From VAZQ01 sp963725185 (GTDB taxonomy: Bacteria; Pseudomonadota; Alphaproteobacteria; Rhizobiales; Xanthobacteraceae), in assembly GCA_963725185.1 (NCBI GenBank), contig CAVRXO010000003.1:434001-498000 (forward strand): a DNA stretch of 64,000 nucleotides, written 5' to 3'. Shown here piece by piece: positions 1 to 9,375 of the stretch. Both the position numbers and the translations under genes were made by a program. A model generated the notes under the pieces. It ran no database searches, was not told the DNA's origin, and saw nothing but the letters and a program-made list of their open reading frames with translations. Positions within the stretch are counted from its first letter, which is position 1, and each line of letters begins with the position of its first letter.

Positions 1-1873
1 TGGCCAGGGTCGCGGCCGCACCACCGCCGGCAGAAACGCCGGCGGCTGTGCCGGCGATTGATGCGCCCGAAGCATTCGTCACGCTTCCGCCACCCGCGAG
101 GTCGACGGCGCGGGCACCGGTGATGCTGCCGTTGTTCGCAATCGTGCTGGCGCCGCCCGTGATGAAGACGCCGAATGCGCTCCCTGAGATGGACGCTCCC
201 GCATTGTTAGTGATGTTGCCGCCGCTCTCGATGTCGACAGCGGTGCCGCCGGTAATCGCGCCGGAATTGGTGAGCGTCGAGACGCCGCCGGCGGCCGAGA
301 CTCCGGCGACGGTGCCCGAGATGGAGCCACCCAAGGTGTTCGTCAGGATTCCGCCAGCCGACAGACCGACGCCACGCGTACCCGTGATGCTGCCGGCATT
401 CGTCACCGTGCTGGCACCGCCGGTCATGAAGATGCCGAACGCGCCGCCCGAAATGAGGGCACCGGCGTTGTTCGTCACGCTGCCGCCGTGCTCGATATCG
501 GCACCGGAGTCGTTAGTCGCGCTGATACGGCCGTAGTTGGTCAGAGTCCCCGGCGCACCGTTGAAAATGACCCCGGAAAGATTGGCCGAAATGATACCGG
601 GAGCGGCGTTCCAAAGGTTCCCGCCAGCCTCCAGGCCAACACCGCGCGTGCCCATGATGCTGCCGGCGTTTGTGAGCGTGCCGGCACCCCCGGTCAAGAA
701 TACGCCGAAAGCGTTGCCCGAGATGGACGCGCCGGCATTGTTCGTGACCGTGCCGCCGGCCTCGATATCGAGCCCGGAATCGCCGGTGGCGCTGATGCTG
801 CCGGAATTGGCGACGGTCGCAGCCCCGCCGCCGACAAAAACGCCCGCGGCCTGGCCCGAGATGACCCCACCCGAGGCATTCGTCAGGCCTCCGCCGGCTG
901 ACAGGGCGATACCGTGCGCGCCCGTGATGCTTCCGGCGTTCGTAACCGTGCTCGCGCCGCCAGTCATGAAGATGCCGAACGCGCTGCCCGAAATGGATGC
1001 GCCAGCATTGTTGATGACGCCCCCGCCGGCCTCGATGTCGAGCCCGGCACCGCCTGCCGCCGTCGCGCTGATGCTGCCGAAATTATTGACGGTCCCCGCA
1101 ACGCGGTTGAAAAAGACCCCTGCAATCTGGGCGGAGATGGAAGCCGACGAGGCGTTGGTGACGCTCCCGCCTGCTGTGAAAAAGACACCATCTTTGCCGC
1201 CCGCGATGGTGCCATTGTTCGTGACCATGCCCAGGCCGTTTGTGATGAAGACTGAAGATCCCTTGGTGTCGAGAGCGGAAATCAGCGCTCCCCGCGCGTT
1301 CGTCACGAGTCCGCCCGCGAATAGGGCGACACAATCATCGACCGTCGCGGTGATACTGCACGCGTTTGCGACAGTTCCGATCCCGCCTTGAATAATGACA
1401 CCATCCTCCCCGCCCACGATCGACGCGGTGTTGGTAACCATGCCGCCCTGGCCCAGCCCTACCCCATAGGCGGCGCCCGAGATCAGGCCGTTATTGCTCA
1501 ACGTGCCTGCGGCGCCGGTGATGTAGACACCGCTCCCCGAGCCTTCGCCGTGCCCGAGGGCGCCGGAGCCGGTTATGGATCCGCCAGCCGCGTTCGTCAC
1601 GCTGCCTCCGGCGCGGAGGACGAGACCGTCAACGCCCGAGATCGAGCCCGAATTGCTGATGATCCCTGCGCCGGCAAGCGACACCCCGTAACCGCTGACG
1701 GAGGTCACGGAGCCGGCGTTGGTGATCGTCCAGGTGGTGCCTTTGCCCCCGTCAATACCGTCGAGCCCAGAACCGGTCGACGTCACTTTGCCGGTGCTGG
1801 TAATGGTCAGGGGATTGTCAGTGGCGCGCAGAACTACCGGCCCTGTCGTCCCGCTGCTGATCGTCCTTGCCAT
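1..1873 (-). CDS. Repeat-rich beta-helix surface/adhesin-like protein (3' end outside window)
   Basis: An uninterrupted minus-strand frame starts at ATG 1871-1873 and runs off the left edge, giving about 624 codons. AAGGAGG at 1878-1884 is an excellent ribosome-binding site five bases from the start. The protein begins MARTISSGTTGPVVLRATDN and then consists of short Gly/Asn/Ser/Thr-rich strands such as GGASTVTNAGSITG and GGSVTNNAGASISGSAFG. This composition is typical of right-handed beta-helix passenger domains of autotransporters and large repeat proteins of Bradyrhizobium relatives. No signal peptide is visible, so export by a classical type V route is uncertain. Any beta-barrel or secretion signal would lie in the missing C-terminus. 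The proline-rich plus-strand frames here are shadows. Confidence 0.8.
   Translation of the reverse strand, partial: MARTISSGTTGPVVLRATDNPLTITSTGKVTSTGSGLDGIDGGKGTTWTITNAGSVTSVSGYGVSLAGAGIISNSGSISGVDGLVLRAGGSVTNAAGGSITGSGALGHGEGSGSGVYITGAAGTLSNNGLISGAAYGVGLGQGGMVTNTASIVGGEDGVIIQGGIGTVANACSITATVDDCVALFAGGLVTNARGALISALDTKGSSVFITNGLGMVTNNGTIAGGKDGVFFTAGGSVTNASSASISAQIAGVFFNRVAGTVNNFGSISATAAGGAGLDIEAGGGVINNAGASISGSAFGIFMTGGASTVTNAGSITGAHGIALSAGGGLTNASGGVISGQAAGVFVGGGAATVANSGSISATGDSGLDIEAGGTVTNNAGASISGNAFGVFLTGGAGTLTNAGSIMGTRGVGLEAGGNLWNAAPGIISANLSGVIFNGAPGTLTNYGRISATNDSGADIEHGGSVTNNAGALISGGAFGIFMTGGASTVTNAGSITGTRGVGLSAGGILTNTLGGSISGTVAGVSAAGGVSTLTNSGAITGGTAVDIESGGNITNNAGASISGSAFGVFITGGASTIANNGSITGARAVDLAGGGSVTNASGASIAGTAAGVSAGGGAAATLA
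143..1250 (-). repeat. Higher-order coding repeats of about 264-275 bp
   Basis: The segment encoding G-A/G-S/G-T-V/L-T-N recurs with plus-strand anchors near 143, 407, 677, 947 and about 1222. The spacing is therefore 264, 270, 270 and about 275 bp, or 88-92 residues per unit. Each unit contains several imperfect beta-strand repeats. The repeats lie inside the surface-protein gene and would allow copy-number change by recombination. Confidence 0.75.
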
Positions 1874-2017
1874 GTGAGCCTCCTTGATCGCTCGAAGCCA
1901 GACGCGGCGCCGGTCTCCTTTGGCGCGCCGGAAATGATCACCGCGCCGGCATCGGTCGCTTATTGACGCAATGCCAGCGGCTCAATTTCTCCCATGCCCC
2001 CCGCCCGGGGCGTGACT

Positions 2018-2759
2018 TCATAAAAGATTGTCCGCCTTGCTCTTGTGAAACACGGGCGCGGCCTGCAGCTCGTCTTCCATTCCAAGCCAATGCGGCACCC
2101 GGCCGGCGACAAGCAGCGACACTGTCGCAAAAATGATCCGTAAGTCGTTCAGAACGCTGATTTGCCGACTGTAGCGCTCGTAATAGACAAATTTGATCGG
2201 CATGATTTCATACCGGTATACTTCGACCGGGTCGCGACCCGAAATCGAGCAAAGCGCTTTCGTCCCGAAAGCGGATCGCCGCATAGTCGGTCATTCCCGG
2301 CTTCGTGGAGAGGATGATCGCACGCTGCTCGGGCGCGTAGTATTTGATGAATTCCGGCACTTCGGGGCGCGGACCGACAAGCGACATATCGCCGGCGAGC
2401 ACGTTGATGAGTTGTGGAAGTTCATCCAGCTTGCTTCGTCGGAGAAACGCACCAAAACGTGTCACCCGCTTGTCTTCATGTACCGTCAATGCCGCGCCCA
2501 TTCGAGCGGCTCCGATCCTCATCGATCGGAATTTGAAGATGACAAACGGACGACCGCCGTGACCAATCCGCTCCTGGCGGAAAAAAACCGGACCTCGACT
2601 GTCGAGCCTGATGATGACTGCAACCGCCGCGAAAACCGGGGACAGCAGCACAAAACCGACGAGCGCGCCGATGATATCAATCGTGCGCTTCAACGCCATG
2701 GTCATTGGCGATGGCGGCGCCAACGTCAGGTCACCGCCGCGGGCTGATACGAGCGTCAT
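2018..2759 (-). CDS. Initiating sugar transferase (undecaprenyl-phosphate glycosyl-1-phosphate transferase), frameshifted
   Basis: This is a bacterial sugar transferase of the WcaJ/ExoY catalytic-domain type. Such enzymes load the first sugar phosphate onto the lipid carrier at the inner membrane. An N-terminal hydrophobic segment (KRTIDIIGALVGFVLLSPVF) is followed by KFRSMR and DELPQLINVLAGDMSLVGPRP, the family hallmarks. The frame stops early at 2208, but the typical C-terminus (DPVEVYRYEIMPIKF, then YYERYSRQISVLNDLRIIF) continues in the next frame down to 2018. Removing one base near 2234 joins the two into about 246 residues. The break is a sequence error or a recent mutation. It overlaps the upstream aminotransferase by four bases (ATGA), so it is translationally coupled. 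Confidence 0.85.
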
Positions 2760-3952
2760 TTCAAGACTCGCCGAACCACCTGGGCGACACGGTCGACCTG
2801 AGCATCGCTGATCCCGGGAAACAGCGGCAACGTCAGTGCGCCGGCGAAGTATCGATCCGCGACCGGGAAATCACCGGGCTTCGCCGGATAACGTTCTCTC
2901 CAATAGACCATCTGGTGCAACGGTCGATAGTGCACCGACGCACCGATGCCTTCGGCGGCCAGAGCCGCGAAGAGGTCGTCGCGGGTGGCGCGAGCGGACT
3001 CGTGCACGCGTATCGGAAACATATGCCATGAATGAAGGCTGCCGACGGGCGCGGGCGCAGGACAGTCGAGGGGCAGATCGGCCAACTGCTCGAAGTAGCG
3101 CTCCGCTGCGCGTTGGCGAGCCGCCTGCAGGGTGTAAGCTCGATCAAGTTGGATGACTCCGACCGCGGCGGCGACGTCGGTCATATTGTATTTGTACCCC
3201 GGCGCCACGACGTCGTAATTCCAGGACGCACCGACCTTCCGGAAGCGATCGAAGGCGTCACGATTGAGGCCGTGGCTCCGCATCATCCGCGCACGCTCGG
3301 CAATCCGAGGATCGCGCGTCACAACCATTCCGCCTTCGCCGGTGGTGATTGGCTTGGTCGCGTAGAAGCTGAACACGCTGGCGTCCGATTTCCAGGCGCC
3401 AATCATGCGGCGGCCGCAGCGGGTCGGCAGGGCATGGGCGGCATCCTCGATGACTTTGAGACCATGCCGCCGGGCAAAGGCCAGCACCTTTATCATGTCG
3501 CAAGGCAGGCCGCCAAAATGAACGGGCATGATCGCCTTGCAGTTCGGCGTCAGGCGACGTTCGGCATGATCGAGATCGATGGTAAGCGTACCGTCTTCGA
3601 CATCGACCAGGACAACGTCGGCGCCGAGATGGCGAATCACGGAGGCCGTCGCCGTGAACGTCAGTGTGGGCACGATCACTTCGTCACCTGGACCGATTCC
3701 ACAAGCTTCAGCGGCAAGGTGCAGACCCGCCGTTGCCGAATTCACCGCCACTGCCTCGACGTCGCCGCCGAGAAATTCTTGAAATCTGAGCTCGAATTCC
3801 CGCGCCTTGGAGCCGGTGGTGAGCCAACCGGACTGCATCACGGCGACCACCGCCTCGATCTCTTCCCGCCCGATAACCGGGCAAAAGCACGGTATGTTCG
3901 CCTGCCCTGATGGCGCCACCGATCTTATGGGTTGGAGTTGCGGCATGAACAT
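2756..3952 (-). CDS. DegT/DnrJ/EryC1/StrS family sugar aminotransferase
   Basis: This PLP-dependent sugar aminotransferase (398 residues, the usual family length) converts a keto-sugar nucleotide to an amino sugar for the polysaccharide. Diagnostic stretches are VIVPTLTFTATA near the N-terminus, VIEDAAHALP, and SFYATKPITTGEGGMVV, where the Lys forms the internal Schiff base. The C-terminal part carries the conserved SVHYRPLH-like segment. It lies 6 bp downstream of the epimerase gene and overlaps the sugar transferase start, so the three form one minus-strand operon. The sugar acted on cannot be told from sequence alone. Confidence 0.88.
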   Translation of the reverse strand: MFMPQLQPIRSVAPSGQANIPCFCPVIGREEIEAVVAVMQSGWLTTGSKAREFELRFQEFLGGDVEAVAVNSATAGLHLAAEACGIGPGDEVIVPTLTFTATASVIRHLGADVVLVDVEDGTLTIDLDHAERRLTPNCKAIMPVHFGGLPCDMIKVLAFARRHGLKVIEDAAHALPTRCGRRMIGAWKSDASVFSFYATKPITTGEGGMVVTRDPRIAERARMMRSHGLNRDAFDRFRKVGASWNYDVVAPGYKYNMTDVAAAVGVIQLDRAYTLQAARQRAAERYFEQLADLPLDCPAPAPVGSLHSWHMFPIRVHESARATRDDLFAALAAEGIGASVHYRPLHQMVYWRERYPAKPGDFPVADRYFAGALTLPLFPGISDAQVDRVAQVVRRVLK

Positions 3953-3958
3953 GCTCCC

Positions 3959-5341
3959 TCACGCGGCCGCCGGCCGATCTTCGGTGTTGGCGAGGCCAAT
4001 CTGGTCAAAGTTCATCAACTCGTTTTCCCACCCGGTGATCTTGAAGCACTTGAAGCTTCGCGTACCACAGGTTTTCAGATAGAGGACGTTGCTGTAGGCG
4101 GGCAGCGAATAATGGCCGATCTCGTTGGAGCGAACGAGCGCCACGACTTGCGCAATGCCGCGTTCGAGCGTCCAAACCGGCCGAAAATTGAGCTTGGTGC
4201 TGATCTTCGCGAAACAGACGCGATAGTTGCGTCTATCGACCGTGTCGACATCGCTGACGATCTTTGCTTGGGGCACCTGGTTCTTGATCAATTCCGCGAC
4301 ATTACCCAAGGTATGGTTCTGCACGTCGCTGCCAACGTTGAAGGCTTCGCCGGCCACCTGCTCCGTCGGCGCCTGCAAGGTGACCATGATGGCTCCGGCA
4401 ACATCGTCAACATGGACGAACGGCCGCCACTGGTCCGGCCCAAATACCGTGATGATGCCTTCGCGAACCGCTTTGGCGCACAGCAGGTTGACGACCAGAT
4501 CAAATCTGGTGCGGCCGGAAATTCCGTAGATCGTCGCGAAACGCAGACATGTTACGGCAAAGTCGCTGCAGTTGAGCGAGCGCAGCACGACTTCGGAAGC
4601 GACCTTGCTGCGCGCATAGAGCGACTGCGGATTGAAGCGCGAGTCTTCATCTACGATCTCGTCGCAGGAGCCATAGACCGAGCATGAACTCGCAAAGATG
4701 AAGCGTCGGACCCCGCGGGCCTTGGCAATCTCGCCCACCAGCTTGGTGGCCGTTACATTGACATCGACCGTCAGCTCCGGATCGACGGCACAGGCCGGAT
4801 CGCCGACGAGGCCGCCAAGATGAATGACCGATCCGACTCCGTTCATCGAGCGGGTCAGGACTTCGATGTGACGGAAATCCTCGCGGATCAGCGTCAGGTT
4901 CGGATGTCCGGCGACGCGAGACAGCGGCTCGTCGCCGAAATGCATTGCATCCAAGACCGACACGCGAAAGCCGGAGTTCAACAACTTCTCGACAAGACCG
5001 GAGCCCACATACCCGGCCCCGCCTATGACCAGAACCCTTCTATCGTCTGATCGTTCCGGGCGCTCGCCGTCGCTGTCGCGCGAGACGATCGGGCCTGTTG
5101 ATGTCACCATTACACGGGCGAGGCAGAGCAGACCGGTCGCGCCGGCTAAAGTTGCCAACAACGCCGAGATTGCCGGCGCCATGCCATTGCCGACGAGCGT
5201 CAACGCAAACGACAACGCCACGCCGGCGAAGCCGATGGCGGCACCGATGTGAAGAAGCGAACTGACGATTGGCCGCCACCTGACACTATCTTTGTCCAAG
5301 AACACATTTTGGTTCTGGTGGATTTGGTACAAGGTCATCAC
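3959..5341 (-). CDS. NAD-dependent epimerase/dehydratase with N-terminal membrane segments
   Basis: This is a 460-residue extended short-chain dehydrogenase of the UDP-glucose 4-epimerase type. The Rossmann motif GGAGYVGSGLVEKL is near residue 105. SSCSVYG and SLYARSKVASE supply the catalytic Ser/Tyr/Lys. About 95 extra N-terminal residues include two hydrophobic segments (HIGAAIGFAGVALSFALTLV and ISALLATLAGATGLLCLARV), which would tether the enzyme to the membrane; most family members are soluble. The start is supported by GAGGAGA 6-7 bases upstream of ATG-ATG. It is the first gene of the minus-strand operon and probably supplies or modifies the sugar nucleotide used by the neighbouring aminotransferase and transferase. 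Confidence 0.85.
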   Translation of the reverse strand: MMTLYQIHQNQNVFLDKDSVRWRPIVSSLLHIGAAIGFAGVALSFALTLVGNGMAPAISALLATLAGATGLLCLARVMVTSTGPIVSRDSDGERPERSDDRRVLVIGGAGYVGSGLVEKLLNSGFRVSVLDAMHFGDEPLSRVAGHPNLTLIREDFRHIEVLTRSMNGVGSVIHLGGLVGDPACAVDPELTVDVNVTATKLVGEIAKARGVRRFIFASSCSVYGSCDEIVDEDSRFNPQSLYARSKVASEVVLRSLNCSDFAVTCLRFATIYGISGRTRFDLVVNLLCAKAVREGIITVFGPDQWRPFVHVDDVAGAIMVTLQAPTEQVAGEAFNVGSDVQNHTLGNVAELIKNQVPQAKIVSDVDTVDRRNYRVCFAKISTKLNFRPVWTLERGIAQVVALVRSNEIGHYSLPAYSNVLYLKTCGTRSFKCFKITGWENELMNFDQIGLANTEDRPAAA

Positions 5342-5898
5342 GATTTCTCCTCACGTCGGATTGTTCCGCTTGAAGATGTCGCAAGCTGATTTCGCTGGTG
5401 GCTATGCGAACACGGGCGGCGCGCGATATTTGGTCAGAACGTTCAACCTCAGCGGCTGAACCAAGTAACCCAAACACATACCTCAGTCGGCGCGCTGGGC
5501 GTACGGGGAAGGCGCATTACCACCTGATGAGTTTTGGGGATGACGTCGGATACCCGAGTGCTTGCACCTGGGCATCCGCTAAATTTCGCCGGCGCCTACG
5601 TATTCGCGGATACCAGAAGCGAAGCTTCAACGGCGCGGTGTCGATGGCATGGCGGATAACCGAGGTGTCGCCTCGGGAATACGGCCCTATGGGTACCCCG
5701 ACATAGACAACCTTCAGTGACGCTTGAGCCGATAGTCTTCAAGGGGTCGCGACAAACCTAAGACTTCAGCGCTTCAAGGCGTCTCCGAGGGAGCTCGATC
5801 TTAATGTATTGCGCGCGATTTCCTGAGCCCGCTTGGAGTGGCTGCCTGCCGAAGCTCACGCCCTCTGATTCCGATATCCACCACGGAGAGGCACATTC
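5342..5898. promoter_or_regulatory. Divergent promoter region of the exopolysaccharide locus
   Basis: These 557 bases separate the two divergent polysaccharide operons and hold no convincing gene. Two structures stand out. One is the inverted repeat CGAGG-TGTCG-CCTCG at about 5661-5675. The other is GGGTACCCC at 5691-5699, preceded by CCTAT. The same palindromic core recurs upstream of two other genes (about 9181 and 24161). No convincing sigma-70 promoter could be picked out by eye. Confidence 0.45.
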
Positions 5899-7119
5899 AT
5901 GAGGCCGCATTTACTTTGTATCGGCGGGGAAGATCACAATCTTCGAATTCCGTTCATGCTGGCGGTAGCCGCCCGTGGCTTTCGTGTGACTGCGGCCGGA
6001 ACGGGCGATCCTGCTCCGTTCAGCCGCGCCGGCCTCGACTATCGAGCTTTCGGCTTTGATCGGTTTGTCAATCCCAGGAGCGATTTGGCGGCGATCAAAT
6101 CACTTTCCAGGCTCCTCGCGGACGTGCGGCCTTCTCTCGTTCAAAGCTTCGATACGAAACCAAACTTGCTGGTTCCCTTGGCGGCGAGAAGAAACCGGGA
6201 GCCGCTGGTGATCCGTACGATCAACGGCTTAGGCTGGGTGTATTCCTCGCGTTCGCCATTGGCGCTGGCGCTGGCGCCGGCCTATCGCATGCTTCACCGA
6301 TTGGCGGCACGTTCCAGCGATTTGACCGTGTTCCAGAATCGCGACGATTACGCATTTTTCGAGCGCCATGGAATGCTTGGCGCCGGGACCGGCAGGTTGA
6401 TTGCAGGATCGGGAATTGATGTTGAGGGGTTCGAACAAGCCGCCGGCGCCAGCCCGGCGCCGGCTGTGCTGCGCGAAGAGCTTGGTCTTGGCTCATCCGA
6501 AGTCGTGATCTCGGTGACACGCATGACCCGCCAGAAGGGCATCCCCACTCTGCTCGAAGCCGCCGCGCTCGTGCACGAAGTCCGCCCGAGCGTGCGTTTT
6601 CTGCTCGTTGGACCGCGGCAAAGCGAGGGCCCGCTGGCCGTCCGCCAAGCCGAGATCGACAGTCACAAGCCCTATGTGATGGCAATCGGGCAGCGCTGGG
6701 ACGTACCTGCGCTGCTCGCCCTTGCCGACGTGTTCGCGTTTCCGACGGAGTATCGCGAGGGGGTGCCTCGCGCGCTCCTCGAGGCCGCACTTGCGGGATT
6801 GCCGATTGTGGCAACGCTGATGCCGGGCTGCCGCGATGTCATCAGCGATGGCTGGAATGGGTTTCTGGTTCCACCGCGCGCTCCTCGACTTCTGGCAGGG
6901 AAAATTCTCGATCTGCTTCGTGATCCGAAGACGGCACGGATCATGGGACACCGTGCGGGGGAGCTGGTGAGGCGGGAATTCGATCTCGGAATCACCGTCG
7001 ACCGCTATGTGGCTTTGTACGAGGAGCTCCTGGATGGCCGCATTCGAGGCACCGGCCATCGTACGCAGGATGAGACGGCCGCGCTCGCCAGGCGCGCGTC
7101 GCTCGCAAGGAGACTTTAG
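5899..7119 (+). CDS. Glycosyltransferase family 4 (GT-B fold)
   Basis: A 406-residue retaining glycosyltransferase that adds a sugar to the lipid-linked repeat unit at the cytoplasmic face. The N-terminal half resembles Glycosyltransferase_4 (PSLVQSFDTKPNLL, IRTINGLGWVY). The C-terminal GT1 domain has VTRMTRQKGIPTLLEA, FLLVGPR and REGVPRALLEAALAGLPIV, the nucleotide-sugar-binding EX7E region. GGAGAGG precedes the ATG by about eight bases. It is the first gene of the plus-strand polysaccharide operon, 46 bp before the methyltransferase fusion gene. It resembles the PssC/CapJ-like group that extends the initiating sugar. The specific donor is unknown. Confidence 0.88.
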   Translation: MRPHLLCIGGEDHNLRIPFMLAVAARGFRVTAAGTGDPAPFSRAGLDYRAFGFDRFVNPRSDLAAIKSLSRLLADVRPSLVQSFDTKPNLLVPLAARRNREPLVIRTINGLGWVYSSRSPLALALAPAYRMLHRLAARSSDLTVFQNRDDYAFFERHGMLGAGTGRLIAGSGIDVEGFEQAAGASPAPAVLREELGLGSSEVVISVTRMTRQKGIPTLLEAAALVHEVRPSVRFLLVGPRQSEGPLAVRQAEIDSHKPYVMAIGQRWDVPALLALADVFAFPTEYREGVPRALLEAALAGLPIVATLMPGCRDVISDGWNGFLVPPRAPRLLAGKILDLLRDPKTARIMGHRAGELVRREFDLGITVDRYVALYEELLDGRIRGTGHRTQDETAALARRASLARRL

Positions 7120-7165
7120 TGCTCGGCACTCTCGCCGACTGCCGTACCTGTGAGGTGGTGCTGCC

Positions 7166-9001
7166 ATGGTAGAAGGAAACATCGACGAGAAGACGGTCCG
7201 ATCATTCGGCGAGGAATGGTCCGCCTATGATCAAAGCCGGCTTACCGAGGAGGAATTGGCGCGGCGCTTCGACGAGTATTTCTCCATCTTCCCCTGGGGC
7301 GATCTCCCGGATGGAGCGGTCGGCGCCGATATTGGTTGCGGCAGTGGACGGTGGGCGCTGCGCGTCGCCCCGGAGGTCGGTCTCCTGCATTGCATCGATG
7401 CCAGCGAGCAAGCGCTCGCGGTCGCCCGTCGCAATCTCGCCTTTCGGGCGAATTGCCGGTTCCATCAAGCAAGCGTCGACGCCATTTCGCTCGCGCCGGG
7501 CAGCATGGATTTCTGTTATTCGATCGGCGTCCTCCACCACGTCCCGGACACGCTGGCGGGTATCAAGGCGTGCGCCGCCCTGCTTAAGCCCGGCGCACCT
7601 CTTCTCATCTATCTCTACTACGCACTCGAGAATCGACCCTGGTGGTTCCGCGCGGTCTGGAAGAGCACGGACCTCTTGCGGCGCGGCATCGCTCGGCTGC
7701 CGTTCCGGCCGAAGCGTGCGGTGACCGAGGCGATCGCGCTTGTGGTCTATTGGCCTCTCGCGCGACTTTGTGCATTGATCGAGTATTTGGGAGCTGATCC
7801 GGCGGGGCTCCCGCTCAGCTACCACCGACATGACAGCTTCTACACGATGCGTACCGATGCGCATGATCGCTTCGGCACCCGGCTCGAGCACCGTTTTTCC
7901 CGGGCGCAGATCGAGGCGATGTTGCGTGAGGCCGGCCTCGAAGGGATCCGTTTCGCCGAGACCGAGCCGTTCTGGTGTGTGGTGGCTCGACGGCCTCGCG
8001 TCCTCGGGCGTCACGATGCCCCGGCCGGCGTCGCCGGCACTCGTCGCGCCACACGACCGACCGCGCCCCATGGCGTGACTGTCCTCCCGACAAACGTTTC
8101 GTGGGCGTCGCACGCAATGACACGATTCTCACACGCGTGGCGGCACGCATCTCGGTTGACCGGGAGCATATTGATTATATTGAGCGCTATTCTGACGGAT
8201 CCCGCCCATGGCGAGCCCAAAACCGAGCTGCACCATGCCCCCAATCACAACTTCGATCTGAGGGGCAGCTATCTGCCCGGCAAGGTTGGCTTCAACGTGG
8301 CGGATGTCAGCACCGCGCGGCAGCTCAACTCCTTGCCCGATGGCGTCAAGGCACTTGTATGGGTTGGCCAGTGCAACGGCGTTGACCAGACCTTCCTTAA
8401 GGCCGTGCAGCCGTTTATCGGCAGCTCCAAGCTGTTGGCCTTTTTTCTGATGGATGACCCGGATCCAACCGGCCGCTATTACCCGCTCTGCACCGCGGAT
8501 AACCTGAGGGCAGAGTCGGACTGGGTCCATGCCAACGTCCCGGGGGCCAAGACCTTCACCATTCCTATGAAGTTGTCCTCTTCCAAGGCGCCGTCATTTA
8601 TCAACACCTATAACCCCTCCAACTCGCATATTGACCTGTTTGGAATCGATCCTTACCCCTGCCGCACGGAATTGAAGGACTGCGACTACGACATGATCGA
8701 TCGTTATGTCGCGGCGGCCGAGACGTGGGGAATTCCACGGCGCATTATGGTTCCGGTCTATCAGACCTTTGGCGGCGGCGGCTGGATGGATGACGGCGGA
8801 GGCAAATACGTCCTGCCTAATGTGGGCCAGATGCAGCAGATTCTGGATCGCTGGGGAACGCTCACTCCAACGCCCGTGTTCGACTTCGCCTATAGTTGGG
8901 GGTCGCAGAGAGCGGATGAGGCTCTTGAAAGCTCGTCGGATTTGCAGGCGGTGTTTGCGCGCCACAACAGTGGATCGGAACTTGAGCACCTCAAGCAATA
9001 G
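7166..9001 (+). CDS. Class I SAM methyltransferase fused to a membrane-anchored glycosidase-like domain
   Basis: A 611-residue frame with two unlike halves. Residues 1-275 are a class I SAM methyltransferase (VGADIGCGSGRWALRVAP, then FCYSIGVLHHVPDT). Residues 276-317 are a low-complexity Arg/Pro/Ala linker. From Met318 there is an export-type sequence (SRLTGSILIILSAILTDPAHG), then about 250 residues with TIM-barrel-hydrolase character (ALVWVGQC, LAFFLMDDPDP, HIDLFGIDPYPC, VFDFAYSWGSQ). The topology would be a cytoplasmic methyltransferase and an extracytoplasmic hydrolase-like domain. In-frame ATG 8117 could start a separate secreted protein, and the methyltransferase could end at a stop at 8076-8078 in another frame. 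The fusion may therefore result from an indel like those elsewhere in the window. Confidence 0.7.
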   Translation: MVEGNIDEKTVRSFGEEWSAYDQSRLTEEELARRFDEYFSIFPWGDLPDGAVGADIGCGSGRWALRVAPEVGLLHCIDASEQALAVARRNLAFRANCRFHQASVDAISLAPGSMDFCYSIGVLHHVPDTLAGIKACAALLKPGAPLLIYLYYALENRPWWFRAVWKSTDLLRRGIARLPFRPKRAVTEAIALVVYWPLARLCALIEYLGADPAGLPLSYHRHDSFYTMRTDAHDRFGTRLEHRFSRAQIEAMLREAGLEGIRFAETEPFWCVVARRPRVLGRHDAPAGVAGTRRATRPTAPHGVTVLPTNVSWASHAMTRFSHAWRHASRLTGSILIILSAILTDPAHGEPKTELHHAPNHNFDLRGSYLPGKVGFNVADVSTARQLNSLPDGVKALVWVGQCNGVDQTFLKAVQPFIGSSKLLAFFLMDDPDPTGRYYPLCTADNLRAESDWVHANVPGAKTFTIPMKLSSSKAPSFINTYNPSNSHIDLFGIDPYPCRTELKDCDYDMIDRYVAAAETWGIPRRIMVPVYQTFGGGGWMDDGGGKYVLPNVGQMQQILDRWGTLTPTPVFDFAYSWGSQRADEALESSSDLQAVFARHNSGSELEHLKQ

Positions 9002-9375
9002 CCCTTTCACGGACGCGATTGTATTCGGCCCGCGTCGACACCCGCCGGGGCCCAAGTATCTTCGAGCGCCGCGCTCCTCGGGAGGGATTCACCCGGAGCT
9101 GCCGACGCCCCGCCCTTCGACACCAGATCGCGGCCCCACTTTAGCGGGATGTGGCACCTGTTGCTGCCGGGATAGCCTATAGGGGTACCCCGTAATGCAA
9201 GGACTCTTGCGCGCCCGCTGCTGGTAGCTTCCAGGGCATGCAGCAAGAATACCAATGTTTGGCGAAGCAATCCGACAAATATCGTCCAAGCGCGAGGTGG
9301 GTGGATTGCTCCGTTCGGTCGCGGGGTAGGGTGACCGCGCGCCGGCCCGAAAATGTGCCTCAGGCTGGGGCGGGC
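9002..9375. promoter_or_regulatory. Intergenic region with GGGGTACCCC palindrome
   Basis: This 374-bp gap lies inside the polysaccharide operon. It contains CCTATAGGGGTACCCCGTAATG at 9176-9197, whose core at 9182-9191 is a perfect 10-bp palindrome. A similar element lies at 5691 and another at 24161. It could mark an internal promoter for the polymerase and downstream genes. No gene or gene remnant was recognised. Confidence 0.4.

Noticed and set aside
48..1966. Proline-rich plus-strand open frames over the repeat region
   Set aside because: They are the reverse complement of the Gly/Asn/Thr-rich minus-strand repeat protein, have no ribosome-binding site, and are explained by its repeats.
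9150..9170. TGGCAC...TTGC resembling a sigma-54 promoter upstream of the polymerase gene
   Set aside because: Spacing between GG and GC is wrong (eight or eleven instead of ten bases).
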